The notes: generated from the letters alone by a model not told the origin. Positions 34,703 to 43,320 are shown, counted from the first letter of the stretch. The stretch is 64,000 nt of DNA from DAHVFK01 sp035310985 (GCA_035310985.1 DATGDH010000166.1:1-64000), one strand, 5' to 3'. Numbers and translations: made by a program.

Positions 34703-35203
34703 TCAGCCCCGGAGCACGAACCCGCCTTCGCTCGGGCGGTAGTCGATCACCCAGGCGGCGCCCGGGGCAAAATCGATCGTCGCGGCCTTGGTGTAGTTGA
34801 AGCCGCCGCCAGGCTGGTCGCCCATGCGCACCACGACGCGGTGCCGGCCGGCGGGCACCGCGGTGCGGAAGTACACCGTGGCATCGCCGTCGCGCCGCAG
34901 CCCCGCCGGCGGCACCGTGCGCTCGAATACCTCGCGCCCGTCCAGCTCGAGGGAGACTCGCAGGGGCACGCGCTCGCGCGGGCAGTCGAGCGGCGCGCGC
35001 ATGTTGGGCGGCAGCTTGGCGAGCTCCTCGGCGCTGCGCTTGCGGCACGCGTGCACGGGCGCCGCCGCGTGCGTGAAGCTCAGCCGCAGGAGCGCCTCGT
35101 CGGGTCCGATTACCGTGAACTGCGGGCGCGTGGAGAAGTAGCCGATCAGCGCCATGAGCGGCACGTACAGCAGCAACTGGGCGGCGAAGCGCAACGCCTT
35201 CAT
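34703..35203 (-). CDS. Hypothetical membrane-anchored protein in cytochrome b operon
   Basis: 166 residues with one N-terminal TM helix (about 7-24) and a periplasmic domain that looks like a beta-sandwich (LRVSLELDGREVFERTVPPAGL, PAGRHRVVVRMGD). Two cysteines lie near residues 53 and 74 (HACRKRS, PLDCPRE). It is between the two cytochrome b fusion genes with overlaps on both sides, so it is probably part of the same complex or its assembly. No family recognised. Confidence 0.72.
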   Translation of the reverse strand: MKALRFAAQLLLYVPLMALIGYFSTRPQFTVIGPDEALLRLSFTHAAAPVHACRKRSAEELAKLPPNMRAPLDCPRERVPLRVSLELDGREVFERTVPPAGLRRDGDATVYFRTAVPAGRHRVVVRMGDQPGGGFNYTKAATIDFAPGAAWVIDYRPSEGGFVLRG

Positions 35204-37149
35204 GCGGGGCTTCCTCCCAGCCGCACGACTTGCGGTGAGCGCAGCCTGGGCGACAGGCGGAAGGCATCGGAGAAGCAATCGTCCTGCTTCAGGCCGTGAG
35301 CCGAGAATGCCGGGTGCGCCGCCTCGACCATGCCGACCGAGCCGCAGGCGTAGACCTGGTAGCCCGCCAGATCCGGGAAATCGGCCAGGATCGCCTCGTG
35401 CACCAGGCCGGTGCGCCCATCCCAACCGTCCTCGGGATGCGGCTCTGAGATGACCGGCACGAAGCTGAAATTCGCGTGCTCACGCGCCCACTGGCGCGGC
35501 AGTTCACCCAGATACAGGTCCTCGGGCCGGCGCACGCCCCAGTACAGGATCATGCGGCGCTTCAGCTCCCGTCGAAACGCGTACTCGAGCATGCTCTTCA
35601 CCGGTGCAAAGCCGGTCGCCCCGGCCACGAAAATGATCGGCTTGTCCGAGTCCTCGCGCAGGAAGAACGAGCCGAGCGGCCCCTCGAAGCGCACGCGCTC
35701 GCCCACTTTCATGCGCTCGAAGACGTGGGTCGTGAACAGCCCGCCCGGTATACGGCGGATATGCAGCTCGATGCGGTCGTCCACGTGCGGCGCCGTGGCG
35801 AACGAGAAGCTGCGCTTTGCGCCGCCTTCGAGAAGCACGTTGATGTACTGCCCCGCGTAGAATTCGATGCGCTCTTCGCCCTCCAGGTGCAGCAGCACCC
35901 GCATCACGTCGTGGGTGACCAATTGCATCGATTCGACCGTCGCCGTCCAGACGCGCACCGGCACTGCGCCGGGCCCGGCGACGGGCTCGTACTCGACTTC
36001 GACGTCGCCGAGCGGGGTTGCGCAGCACATGAGCAGCTTGCCGGCGGTGCGCTCGGCTTGCGTGAGCGCTTCCGGCTGATACGCGCCGTAGTCGACCGTG
36101 CCGTAGGCGAGCGTCGCCTTGCACTTGCCGCAGCCGCCGTTGCGGCACTCGTAGGGAAACGGCACCTCTACACGCAGCCCTGCGTCAAGGATCGTCTCGC
36201 CCTCGCGCACCGCGACGATGCGGTTGTCCGGGCGCACGAGCATGCGGTATCCCTCGGCCGGGCCGCGGCGCCGCCGTGGCGGCATCCACGGCAGCAGGGC
36301 GAGCAGCAGCGAGAGCGCGAGCACCAGAGCCCAGACCTCGCCCGGCGTCCAGCGGTACAGCAGCGCGTACACGGGAAGGTAGAACCAGTCGAAGCCAATC
36401 GTGGTGACCGCTGCCGCGAGATTCGCCTCGCCCTGGCTGACCGCCGGCTTGATCAGCGCCAGCGCGATGAGCGCGAGCATGAGGGTGACCGCGATCGGAC
36501 GCGGCGGCAGCGTCTTCGCCTGCGGCACGCGCTGGGTGTGCACCCACAATATCGCGAGCACCGCAAGCGGGATGCCGATATGCAGGAACGACAGCAGCGA
36601 AAACAGCCGGTCGCTGACGTTTTCCGGAAAGATGAAGTTGCGCACCAGCGTTCCACCGAAGATCGGCAGGCGGTCGAGCCACTCCGCCGTCGCGACCACC
36701 GTGAACTGCGATAGCTTGTCCCAGGGCAGCATGTAGCCGTTGATGCCGGCTGCATACACCAGCCACACCAGCGTGAACCCGGTCACCCAGGAGAACCAGC
36801 GAAAGCCCCGGTAGCGGTCGAAACACCAGTGACGCACCATGTGCAGGAGCATGGTGAGCGCGATGCCGTCGGAGGCGTAGCGGTGCAGGCTCCGCATGAC
36901 TCCGCCCAGGTACCACTGCTGCAGCGTCAGGTACTCGACCGAGGCATGCGCCTCCTGGACTCCCGTCTTGAAGAAAGCGTAGAGGTATAGGCCGCTCGCG
37001 ACCACCACCCACATGAGGTAGTAGGCGATCGGCCCGAGGTAGTAAAGCGGGTTGAGCTGGTCGCCGAAGGCGAGGTTGAACAGGCCCTCGACCTTGAGGA
37101 ATAGCCACTGTCCGGCCAGGTGCAAGCGCTTGAGCAACAGGATCTCCAC
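35200..37149 (-). CDS. Cytochrome b - [2Fe-2S] ferredoxin - FAD/NAD(P) reductase fusion
   Basis: 649 residues. About 1-290 is cytochrome b N-terminal type, with H89/H103 and H190/H204 as heme ligands. About 303-390 is a plant-type [2Fe-2S] domain (C335, C340, C343, and C375 or C376). About 396-640 is a ferredoxin-NADP reductase-like module (RSFSFAT flavin site, FVAGATGFAPVKSMLE nucleotide site, and terminal YACGSVGMVEAA). It would join the quinone pool to NAD(P)H on one chain. From memory, a similar cytochrome b/b6-flavin-NAD fusion was noted in Ca. Accumulibacter. It is the first gene after an FNR-type promoter; GTG start. Confidence 0.87.
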   Translation of the reverse strand: MEILLLKRLHLAGQWLFLKVEGLFNLAFGDQLNPLYYLGPIAYYLMWVVVASGLYLYAFFKTGVQEAHASVEYLTLQQWYLGGVMRSLHRYASDGIALTMLLHMVRHWCFDRYRGFRWFSWVTGFTLVWLVYAAGINGYMLPWDKLSQFTVVATAEWLDRLPIFGGTLVRNFIFPENVSDRLFSLLSFLHIGIPLAVLAILWVHTQRVPQAKTLPPRPIAVTLMLALIALALIKPAVSQGEANLAAAVTTIGFDWFYLPVYALLYRWTPGEVWALVLALSLLLALLPWMPPRRRRGPAEGYRMLVRPDNRIVAVREGETILDAGLRVEVPFPYECRNGGCGKCKATLAYGTVDYGAYQPEALTQAERTAGKLLMCCATPLGDVEVEYEPVAGPGAVPVRVWTATVESMQLVTHDVMRVLLHLEGEERIEFYAGQYINVLLEGGAKRSFSFATAPHVDDRIELHIRRIPGGLFTTHVFERMKVGERVRFEGPLGSFFLREDSDKPIIFVAGATGFAPVKSMLEYAFRRELKRRMILYWGVRRPEDLYLGELPRQWAREHANFSFVPVISEPHPEDGWDGRTGLVHEAILADFPDLAGYQVYACGSVGMVEAAHPAFSAHGLKQDDCFSDAFRLSPRLRSPQVVRLGGSPA

Positions 37150-37178
37150 GTTCGGCCCGAACGCGGCCGCACGGAACG

Positions 37179-37220
37179 ATGCTAGAGAGCGCGCGCGGCG
37201 CGCTCATTGATGTGTATCAA
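37179..37220 (-). promoter_or_regulatory. FNR/Anr/Dnr class II promoter of the cytochrome b fusion operon
   Basis: Perfect TTGATGTGTATCAA at 37207-37220 is followed on the minus strand, after exactly 22 bases, by TAGCAT (37179-37184), four of six matches to the sigma70 -10 element. That is the class II geometry (activator centred at -41.5). Predicted transcript start near 37173, with about 23 bases of leader before GTG 37149. The box overlaps the 3' end of the sco gene. Confidence 0.8.
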
Positions 37221-38014
37221 CCCGAGGGGGTCGGGCGCGCCCCGTGCCTGCGCCGCCACTCGATCACGACGACCGCAATGCCGAGGGCGATGATCACCGC
37301 GCCGATGATCATTTCCACGAAATAGGCGGGATCGAAGACATAAGCGCCGGTCGCCGGATCGTAGACCGAGCACACCAGCCGCAGCTTATCCAGCAGGCTC
37401 TTCTGCACTGGGCGCTCCGGCTCGGACTTCAGCAGCGCGCGCAGCGGCGCGACGAGCTGCTCGCTGCCGACGTTACCATAGAGCTGGCGATAGACGCGCC
37501 CCTGCGCGTCCACGATGGTGACCTGGAGCAGATGGTCGAAGCCGGCGGCAGTCGGCTGATACCGGAAACCGAAGTCGGCAACGAGCGCCTGCAGCGAACC
37601 GGCCTCCGGGCTGAGGAAGATCCAGTTCGGATCGTGCACGCCTTGCCGGCGCGCGAAGTCCTTCATGGCCGCGGGGGTATCGAAGGGCAGGTTGAAGCCG
37701 ATGGTGGCCACGCGGAACGCGTCCGCGCCGAGCTCGCGCTGAACGGCACCGACCGCGCGCGCGAGGTCGCGCGTCGCGGTCGGGCAGACCTGGAAGCATC
37801 CGGTGTACACGAAGTCGACCACGAGCGGCTTGCCGCGCAGGGTGGCGAGCCATAGCTCCCTGCCTTCGGCATCGCGCAGGCGGTAGTTGCCGATCTGATG
37901 GCCGATCACTCCCTGGCTCGCGGCGAGCGCCGCGCCCTGGTCGAATTCCGGGCGCCCGACGGCGGGCGTCGACAGCAGCGCGCCCGCGCACAGAGCGGCG
38001 ATCCAGGCGCGCAT
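37217..38014 (-). CDS. SCO1/SenC-family copper chaperone
   Basis: 265 residues with a signal peptide (to about residue 20), a thioredoxin-fold SCO domain and a C-terminal TM helix (about 232-250). Copper ligands are visible: the two Cys of TGCFQVCP and the His of AGFDHLLQV. SCO proteins load CuA of cytochrome oxidase and related enzymes. Its placement downstream of the ctaB and heme-copper genes resembles the norSY-senC arrangement known in nitrosomonads. Confidence 0.9.
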   Translation of the reverse strand: MRAWIAALCAGALLSTPAVGRPEFDQGAALAASQGVIGHQIGNYRLRDAEGRELWLATLRGKPLVVDFVYTGCFQVCPTATRDLARAVGAVQRELGADAFRVATIGFNLPFDTPAAMKDFARRQGVHDPNWIFLSPEAGSLQALVADFGFRYQPTAAGFDHLLQVTIVDAQGRVYRQLYGNVGSEQLVAPLRALLKSEPERPVQKSLLDKLRLVCSVYDPATGAYVFDPAYFVEMIIGAVIIALGIAVVVIEWRRRHGARPTPSG

Positions 38015-38016
38015 CT

Positions 38017-38874
38017 CTAGAAGAGCGCCGCGTCGAGCATTACGCCGAGGAGCACGGCGGTGAGCTGCACGAGCGAGGCATGGAAGCTTGCGCGAGCGGT
38101 CGCGCGCCCCGGATGCGCGGCGAGCGCGTGGCACTTAGCCAGGAACCAGCCTCCGCCGGCGAGCGCCGCCGCCGCGTAGATCCAGTGCAATCCCAGCGCT
38201 GCGGGGGCCAGAGAGGCCGCGACCAGCAGCCACGCGGCGGCCAGGACCGCGCGCGCGGCGCGGGCCTCGCCGACCACCACCGGGAGCATCGGAACGCCGG
38301 CCGCGACGTAATCCTCGCGGCAGGCGATTGCCAGGCTCCAGAAGTGCGGGGGCGTCCACAGGAATAGAACGACGGCGAGCGCGATGGCCGCCGGCCCGGG
38401 CTGCGGCGCGACCGCCGCGGCGCCCGCCAGCACCGCAAAGCTGCCTGCGAGGCCGCCGATCACGATGTTCCACCACGTGCGGCGCTTGAGCCACACCGTG
38501 TACACCACTCCGTAGAAAAAGGCGCCGAGGAAAACGTACAGCGCAGCCATGAAGTTGGTGGCGAGCCACGCCGCGAGCACCGCCCCGGCGGTCAGCGCCC
38601 CGATCAGCCAGAGCCACGCGGGCCGGTGCGCCAAGGCTCCCGTGACGAACGGCCGGCGCCGGGTGCGCACCATGCGCGCGTCGGTTTCGTGCTCGACGTA
38701 CTGGTTGAACGCGCCCGCCGCCGAGGAGGCGGCGAGCACCGCGAGGATGAGCGTCGCGATCCGCCAGTCCTCGGGCGCGGACCCGCGAGCGGCGGCGAAT
38801 CCCGCGAGCGCGGCGAGCGCGATCGCCACACCGATGCGCAGCTTGAACAGGTTCAACAGCGCACCGATTTGCAT
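38017..38874 (-). CDS. ctaB: CtaB, protoheme IX farnesyltransferase (heme O synthase)
   Basis: 285-residue membrane prenyltransferase of the UbiA superfamily with about eight TM helices. The prenyl diphosphate binding region is NQYVEHETDARMVRTRRRP; here E and H occupy positions often held by D, while the later D and RT-RRP are kept. The second loop is HFWSLAIACREDYVAAGVPMLP. It makes heme O for a heme-copper enzyme and sits between subunit I and sco. Confidence 0.92.
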   Translation of the reverse strand: MQIGALLNLFKLRIGVAIALAALAGFAAARGSAPEDWRIATLILAVLAASSAAGAFNQYVEHETDARMVRTRRRPFVTGALAHRPAWLWLIGALTAGAVLAAWLATNFMAALYVFLGAFFYGVVYTVWLKRRTWWNIVIGGLAGSFAVLAGAAAVAPQPGPAAIALAVVLFLWTPPHFWSLAIACREDYVAAGVPMLPVVVGEARAARAVLAAAWLLVAASLAPAALGLHWIYAAAALAGGGWFLAKCHALAAHPGRATARASFHASLVQLTAVLLGVMLDAALF

Positions 38875-38919
38875 GCGTCGCGCTCTCCGGACGTTCAGCC
38901 GCTCGTCAACCCGGCGCTC

Positions 38920-40644
38920 TCAGCGTATCGGCCAGACGGTAGCAAGATACTTCCAGTTGATGAAGTAGTACAGAGCGAAGGACACCAGGAACACCAGCGC
39001 CAGGATGAACGTGCCCGGCGCCACGAGAGCACCACCGCCGCCCGGGTGGTAGCCGCCGATCGCCACAGCGACCGGCTTGGGCGCCGGTGCCACGCCTTCG
39101 GCGGCGCGCACGTGCCCGAAGTCAGGCGTCTGGATCCTTTTGCCAAAGAACACCGACCCGACGGTGTTGAGCAGGTACATCGCGCCGCCCGTGATCGCAA
39201 TCAGGCCCGAGATTCCCGCCAGTCCCAGCATCAGGAAGGCCGAGCCGGGAAACGCGTACGGGAACACGTTGCCCGCGCCGGTGATGTCCCAGTCCCTGCG
39301 CGGCACGCCGAGCGTGCCGGCGGCCATCAGGAACAGCGCGACCCCCGCCATGCCCAAGCCGAAGACGTAGGGCTGCCACTTTGCGATCGTCGGGAACATG
39401 ACTTCGCGCCGGAACAGCGTCGGAATCAGGAAGTATGTCAATGACATGAAGGCGAGCGTCGTCCCGATCACGACCGTGGCGTGAAAGTGCCCGGGCACGT
39501 ATAGCGTGTTGTGGATGATGGTGTTCAGCTGCAGGGTCCCCATCATCACGCCGGAGATGCCGCCGAGAAAGCCGAAGCCGATGAGCGACATGAACATGCC
39601 CGAGAACACCGGGTTGCCCCACGGGGCCTTGCGCAGCCATTCGAACAGGCCGTGCGTGTAGCCCTTCTCGCGCTGCGCGGCCTCGATCGCGCCGGGCACC
39701 GTCAGGCCGTGCACCATCGAGGCGAGCACCGCGAGGTACATCGCGTAGCTGGTGTTGAAGATCTTCCAGGTCTCGCTCAGCCCTGGGTCGACGAGCAGAT
39801 GGTGCGCGCTCGCGAGCTGGAGGAACAGGATGTAGAGCAGGAACGCGGTGCGGCTCACCCGCTCCGAGAGCGGCTTGGCGCCGAACACGATCGCCGCGAT
39901 CGCGTACCAGACCGAGATGTGCGCGGCGACGTTGATCTGCTGCGAGGAATGGCCGAACGCCCACCAGATGGTGTGGTACATGAGCGCGTCGATGTGGCTG
40001 ATCAGACCCATGGACCAAAGCATGGTCGGGATGAGGATGATCGCCCCGGAGGCGATGGTGAACACGGCGATGATCGCGGCGGTGATCGCGCCGAAAGTAA
40101 CGAGCGGCACCGAGCCGACATAGGTGCGCTCGTTCTTCGCGACGACCAGCGTGCCGAAGAAGACGAAGCAGGCGACGAGCGCGCCCACCGCGAACAGGAT
40201 CAGCCCGAGGTAGAAGCTCCAGTGGGCGCCCATCGGAGCGTACGAGGTCATCATCACGCTTGAGTCGTCGCGCCAGAAAACGGCATAGTTGTTGACGAGC
40301 GCCCCGACGACCATGAGCCAGAACGCGGCCCACGCGATGCCTGGCGTCGCGATGCGCGACTTGAGCAGCGTGCTCGAGCAGAAGTAGAGCACCGCAATCT
40401 CAAAGAAGATGACCCAGAAGATCAGCATGTCGATGCCGTGCCCGGTCAGCACCTGGTAGAACCGGTCCGCCTGAAGAAGGTGAACGGCCGGCCAGCGCGT
40501 GAGCACCACCAGGATGGCGAGTATGCCGCCGAACAGCAGGGAAACGGCCGCGGCGACCGCGTTCGCCATCATCAGGCGCTCGGCGGGCTGGTGAAAGACT
40601 AGCCCGCTCGTCGGGCAGGTCCTGAACATTCGGTTGACTGCCAT
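38920..40644 (-). CDS. B-type (ba3-like) heme-copper subunit I, probable NorY-like NO reductase
   Basis: 574 residues with 13-14 TM helices. It aligns with ba3 oxidases through HHLLVDPGLSETWKI (helix VII) and VPGHFHATVVIGTTLAFM (helix X). Ligands: H69 and H388 low-spin heme, H386 high-spin heme, H232, H281, H282 for Cu-B. Helix VI reads GHSSQQ, so the residue four after H232 is Gln236 instead of the catalytic Tyr. Loss of that Tyr argues against normal oxygen reduction. With subunit II, a small subunit and Sco it resembles NorSY (sNOR). An oxidase of altered type remains possible, since ctaA/ctaB are adjacent. Confidence 0.85.
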   Translation of the reverse strand: MAVNRMFRTCPTSGLVFHQPAERLMMANAVAAAVSLLFGGILAILVVLTRWPAVHLLQADRFYQVLTGHGIDMLIFWVIFFEIAVLYFCSSTLLKSRIATPGIAWAAFWLMVVGALVNNYAVFWRDDSSVMMTSYAPMGAHWSFYLGLILFAVGALVACFVFFGTLVVAKNERTYVGSVPLVTFGAITAAIIAVFTIASGAIILIPTMLWSMGLISHIDALMYHTIWWAFGHSSQQINVAAHISVWYAIAAIVFGAKPLSERVSRTAFLLYILFLQLASAHHLLVDPGLSETWKIFNTSYAMYLAVLASMVHGLTVPGAIEAAQREKGYTHGLFEWLRKAPWGNPVFSGMFMSLIGFGFLGGISGVMMGTLQLNTIIHNTLYVPGHFHATVVIGTTLAFMSLTYFLIPTLFRREVMFPTIAKWQPYVFGLGMAGVALFLMAAGTLGVPRRDWDITGAGNVFPYAFPGSAFLMLGLAGISGLIAITGGAMYLLNTVGSVFFGKRIQTPDFGHVRAAEGVAPAPKPVAVAIGGYHPGGGGALVAPGTFILALVFLVSFALYYFINWKYLATVWPIR

Positions 40645-40656
40645 GGTCGCCTCTCC

Positions 40657-41202
40657 CTATTTCACGACGTATAGCCGGCTGGTCATCGTGTGATGCCCGA
40701 TGCCGCAGTACTCATTGCACACGAGTCCGTAGGTCCCGGGGTGCTCCGGCGTGACCGTGACGACATGGTCGTAGCCGGGAACGATCTCGAGGTTGATGTT
40801 CTCGGGCTGAAGCGAAAAGCCGTGCAGGTAGTCCATCGACTCGATGTGAAGGCGGTAGGTTTTGCCGGCCTCGAGCTCGAGGATTGGGTACCACGACCAG
40901 AGGCGCGCGATCAGGTACACATCGCTGCCGGCGGGCGGATGCACGACCGGCACCTTCATGTCGCCGCCCTCCTCGCGCACCTTGTACTTGGCGACCATCG
41001 CCTCGGTACGCGCGGCGAACGCGTCGGGCGACATGCGGTAGGCCTCGCCGCCGACGTTTTGCTTACCGTAGAAGTGCCAGTACGGCATCATGAAGAACAT
41101 GATCAGGCACCAGATCAGCGCCAGGATGACCCACAGCAGCTCGGCGCGGTCTAGCGGCTGCTTCCACCAGACGCGCTGTACCGGCGGTTCGATTGCGCTC
41201 AT
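40657..41202 (-). CDS. CuA-containing heme-copper subunit II (NorS/CoxB-like)
   Basis: 181 residues: one N-terminal TM helix (about 20-42) and a periplasmic cupredoxin domain. The CuA binding loop CNEYCGIGHHTM near the C-terminus keeps both Cys, the Glu/Gln position, His and Met; the fourth ligand is the His in DYLHGFSL. It is short, as in ba3-type and NorS proteins. Accepts electrons from a cytochrome c or cupredoxin and passes them to subunit I. Confidence 0.9.
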   Translation of the reverse strand: MSAIEPPVQRVWWKQPLDRAELLWVILALIWCLIMFFMMPYWHFYGKQNVGGEAYRMSPDAFAARTEAMVAKYKVREEGGDMKVPVVHPPAGSDVYLIARLWSWYPILELEAGKTYRLHIESMDYLHGFSLQPENINLEIVPGYDHVVTVTPEHPGTYGLVCNEYCGIGHHTMTSRLYVVK

Positions 41203-41235
41203 GCTTCGCTCCCCCCTTCGTGACCCCGGCGCCCG

Positions 41236-41412
41236 CTACTTCGCGAGCGGGAGCGAAAGAATTTCCAATACGCCCCAGATGAGGTAGAACACCGTTGGAA
41301 CGACGACTCCCAGGAACAGCAGCAGGAACGGGTTGTCGAGCAGCTGCTGCATCAACGGCACGGGCTCCTCCGGAATCTCGTCCATCGAACGCATATCGGT
41401 CGCATTGGCCAT
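41236..41412 (-). CDS. Small single-helix subunit of the heme-copper complex
   Basis: 58 residues: a short acidic N-terminus (DMRSMDEIPEEPVPL) and one TM helix (about 28-52). Position as the first gene of the operon and its size match the small subunit IIa of ba3-like enzymes. I start at ATG 41412 because a purine-rich site (GGGGGGAA) lies just upstream; an in-frame upstream start lacks support. Confidence 0.75.
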   Translation of the reverse strand: MANATDMRSMDEIPEEPVPLMQQLLDNPFLLLFLGVVVPTVFYLIWGVLEILSLPLAK

Positions 41413-41464
41413 GAGTTCCCCCCGTGTGATTGGTTGACGCGGGCCTTGCGGCCCATGTCGGCGC

Positions 41465-41506
41465 AAGTTACGCGGCTGCTTCGCGGGTAAACTTGATACG
41501 TATCAA
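41465..41506 (-). promoter_or_regulatory. FNR/Anr/Dnr class II promoter of the heme-copper (NorSY-like) operon
   Basis: Perfect palindrome TTGATACGTATCAA at 41493-41506. On the minus strand, exactly 22 bases later, lies TAACTT (41465-41470), a partial -10 match. Predicted transcript start near 41458, about 46 bases before ATG 41412. In the plus direction the box is only 25 bases from the ctaA ATG, too close for class II activation of that gene. Confidence 0.8.
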
Positions 41507-41531
41507 GCATTCCCGGGCTGGCTGATAAATC

Positions 41532-42593
41532 ATGCGGTTCGTGACTCCTGAAGATCTTGCGCGGCGCAACATCGCGCGCTGGCTGCTCGTATGCGCGGCG
41601 CTGGTGTACGCGATGGTGGTGGTCGGCGGCGTGACGCGACTCACGCACTCCGGGCTGTCGATCGTCGAGTGGCAGCCGCTCGTCGGCACGGTGCCGCCGC
41701 TCACCGACGCCGACTGGAACGCGCTGTTCGACAAGTACCAGCAGACGCCCGAATACAAGCAGGTCAACTTCGGCATGGCGCTCGCCGGCTTCAAGAGCAT
41801 CTTCTGGTGGGAGTACGCGCACCGGCTGCTCGGTCGCGCGATCGGCGTCGTGTTCCTCGTGCCGTTCCTGTGGTTCCTCGCGCGTCGCCGGGTCGACCGG
41901 CGCCTGGCCTGGCAGCTCGGCGGCATCTTCCTGCTCGGCGCGCTGCAGGGCGGCATGGGCTGGTTCATGGTGAAAAGCGGCCTGGTGGACGACCCGCGCG
42001 TGAGCCACTTCCGCCTCACCGCGCACCTCGCCATCGCGCTGGCGATCTTCGCGGCCGAGCTGTGGCTGGCGCTCGGGCTGCTCGCGCCGCCGCTGCGGCG
42101 TGCGCCGCACCCGACGCTCGCGCGCGCCGGCCTCGCGCTCGCCGCGCTCGTGTTCCTGATGGCGCTCACCGGCGGGTTCGTCGCCGGCCTGCACGCCGGA
42201 CACGCCTACAACACGTTCCCGCTCATGAACGGGCACATCGTGCCGCCAGAAATCATGATGCTCGATCCCTGGTACGAGAACTTCCTGTACAACCTGGCCA
42301 CGGTGCAGTTCGTGCACCGCTCGATCGCCTGGCTGCTCGCGCTGCTGGTGCCGATCTTCTGGCTGCGCGTGCAGCGCGCCGGGCTCGATCCGCGCGCACG
42401 CCTGGCGAGCGACGCGATGCTCGCCGCGCTCGCGCTCCAGATCTCGCTCGGCATCGCCACCCTGCTGCTCGTCGTGCCGGTGCCGCTCGCCGCGGCGCAC
42501 CAGGCGGGCGCCGTGCTGCTGCTCGCGACGGCGCTCTGGACGGCGTTCGAGCTGCGCCGCGCTATGCCCGTCAATGCGCGCGCCTTCGCCTGA
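41532..42593 (+). CDS. ctaA: CtaA/COX15-type heme A synthase
   Basis: 353 residues with eight TM helices, of the alphaproteobacterial/mitochondrial COX15 type. Heme-ligand His regions are VTRLTHSGLSIVEWQP, FWWEYAHRLLGR, FRLTAHLAIALAIF, FVHRSIAW and AAHQAGAVLLL. It converts heme O to heme A. It is divergent from the heme-copper operon that holds ctaB. Confidence 0.93.
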   Translation: MRFVTPEDLARRNIARWLLVCAALVYAMVVVGGVTRLTHSGLSIVEWQPLVGTVPPLTDADWNALFDKYQQTPEYKQVNFGMALAGFKSIFWWEYAHRLLGRAIGVVFLVPFLWFLARRRVDRRLAWQLGGIFLLGALQGGMGWFMVKSGLVDDPRVSHFRLTAHLAIALAIFAAELWLALGLLAPPLRRAPHPTLARAGLALAALVFLMALTGGFVAGLHAGHAYNTFPLMNGHIVPPEIMMLDPWYENFLYNLATVQFVHRSIAWLLALLVPIFWLRVQRAGLDPRARLASDAMLAALALQISLGIATLLLVVPVPLAAAHQAGAVLLLATALWTAFELRRAMPVNARAFA

Positions 42594-43320
42594 GAAGCGC
42601 CTCGTCGCGGGCGCGGCGCTCGCCGCCGCCGGCTGGGCGCTGATGCTCGCGGTGCTCGGCGCGAGCGCCTACATCCGCATGAGCGCGCCGGGCGCCGACG
42701 TCGAGCTCGCGCGCGGCCTGCACCGCGCGAGCGCCTCGCTCGCCGGCCTGGCGGTCCTGCTGCTCGCTGCCTGGGCGCTGTGGCGCCGGCGCCTGGTCGC
42801 CGGTACGCTCGGCGCGCTCGCGCTCATCGTCTTCCTGGCGGTCCTCGGGCGCGCCACCGGTTCGGCGCCGCCACCTTCCGCCGCGCTCGGCAATCTCGCG
42901 GGCGGCCTGGCGCTCGCCACGCTGCTCGCCTGGATCTTCGGCCGCGCCATGGAGCGCTGGCCGGCCGCCGCGTCCGCGCGGCGCTTCGCGCTCGCCGTGC
43001 TCGCCGCCACGGCGGCGCAGGCCGCCTTCGGCGGCTGGCTGGCGACCTGCGTGCCGGTCGAGCCGCCCTCGCTCGTTCCTTGGGTGCACGCCGCTACCGG
43101 CGTCGCCGCGGCAGCGCTCGCCGCCTGGCTCGGAGTGCGCCTCGCGCGCGCCGGGCTCGCGCGCTCGGGCGCGGCGCTCATCGTGCTCGCCGCGCTCGCG
43201 CTCGCCGCCGGCGCCACGTCGCTGCTGCTCGACCTGCCCATTCTCGCGCTGCTCGCGCATCCGCTCGCCACCGCGCTGCTGCTCTCTGCGCTCGCGCAGC
43301 TCGCCGCCAGGATCGCTTGA
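42574..43320 (+). CDS. CtaA/COX15-like membrane protein, degenerate
   Basis: 248 residues, seven to eight TM helices. Fragments of the CtaA pattern are visible (LGASAYIRMSAPGADVELARGLHRASASLAG; WVHAATGVAAAALAAW), but several of the conserved His and Glu residues are missing. It overlaps ctaA by 20 bases. Probably a diverged paralogue with a structural or regulatory role in heme A synthesis; function uncertain. Confidence 0.6.
   Translation: MRAPSPEKRLVAGAALAAAGWALMLAVLGASAYIRMSAPGADVELARGLHRASASLAGLAVLLLAAWALWRRRLVAGTLGALALIVFLAVLGRATGSAPPPSAALGNLAGGLALATLLAWIFGRAMERWPAAASARRFALAVLAATAAQAAFGGWLATCVPVEPPSLVPWVHAATGVAAAALAAWLGVRLARAGLARSGAALIVLAALALAAGATSLLLDLPILALLAHPLATALLLSALAQLAARIA

Noticed and set aside
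39436..39448. Palindrome ATGTCAATGACAT inside heme-copper subunit I
   Set aside because: It lies within a conserved coding block and has no promoter near it; probably chance.
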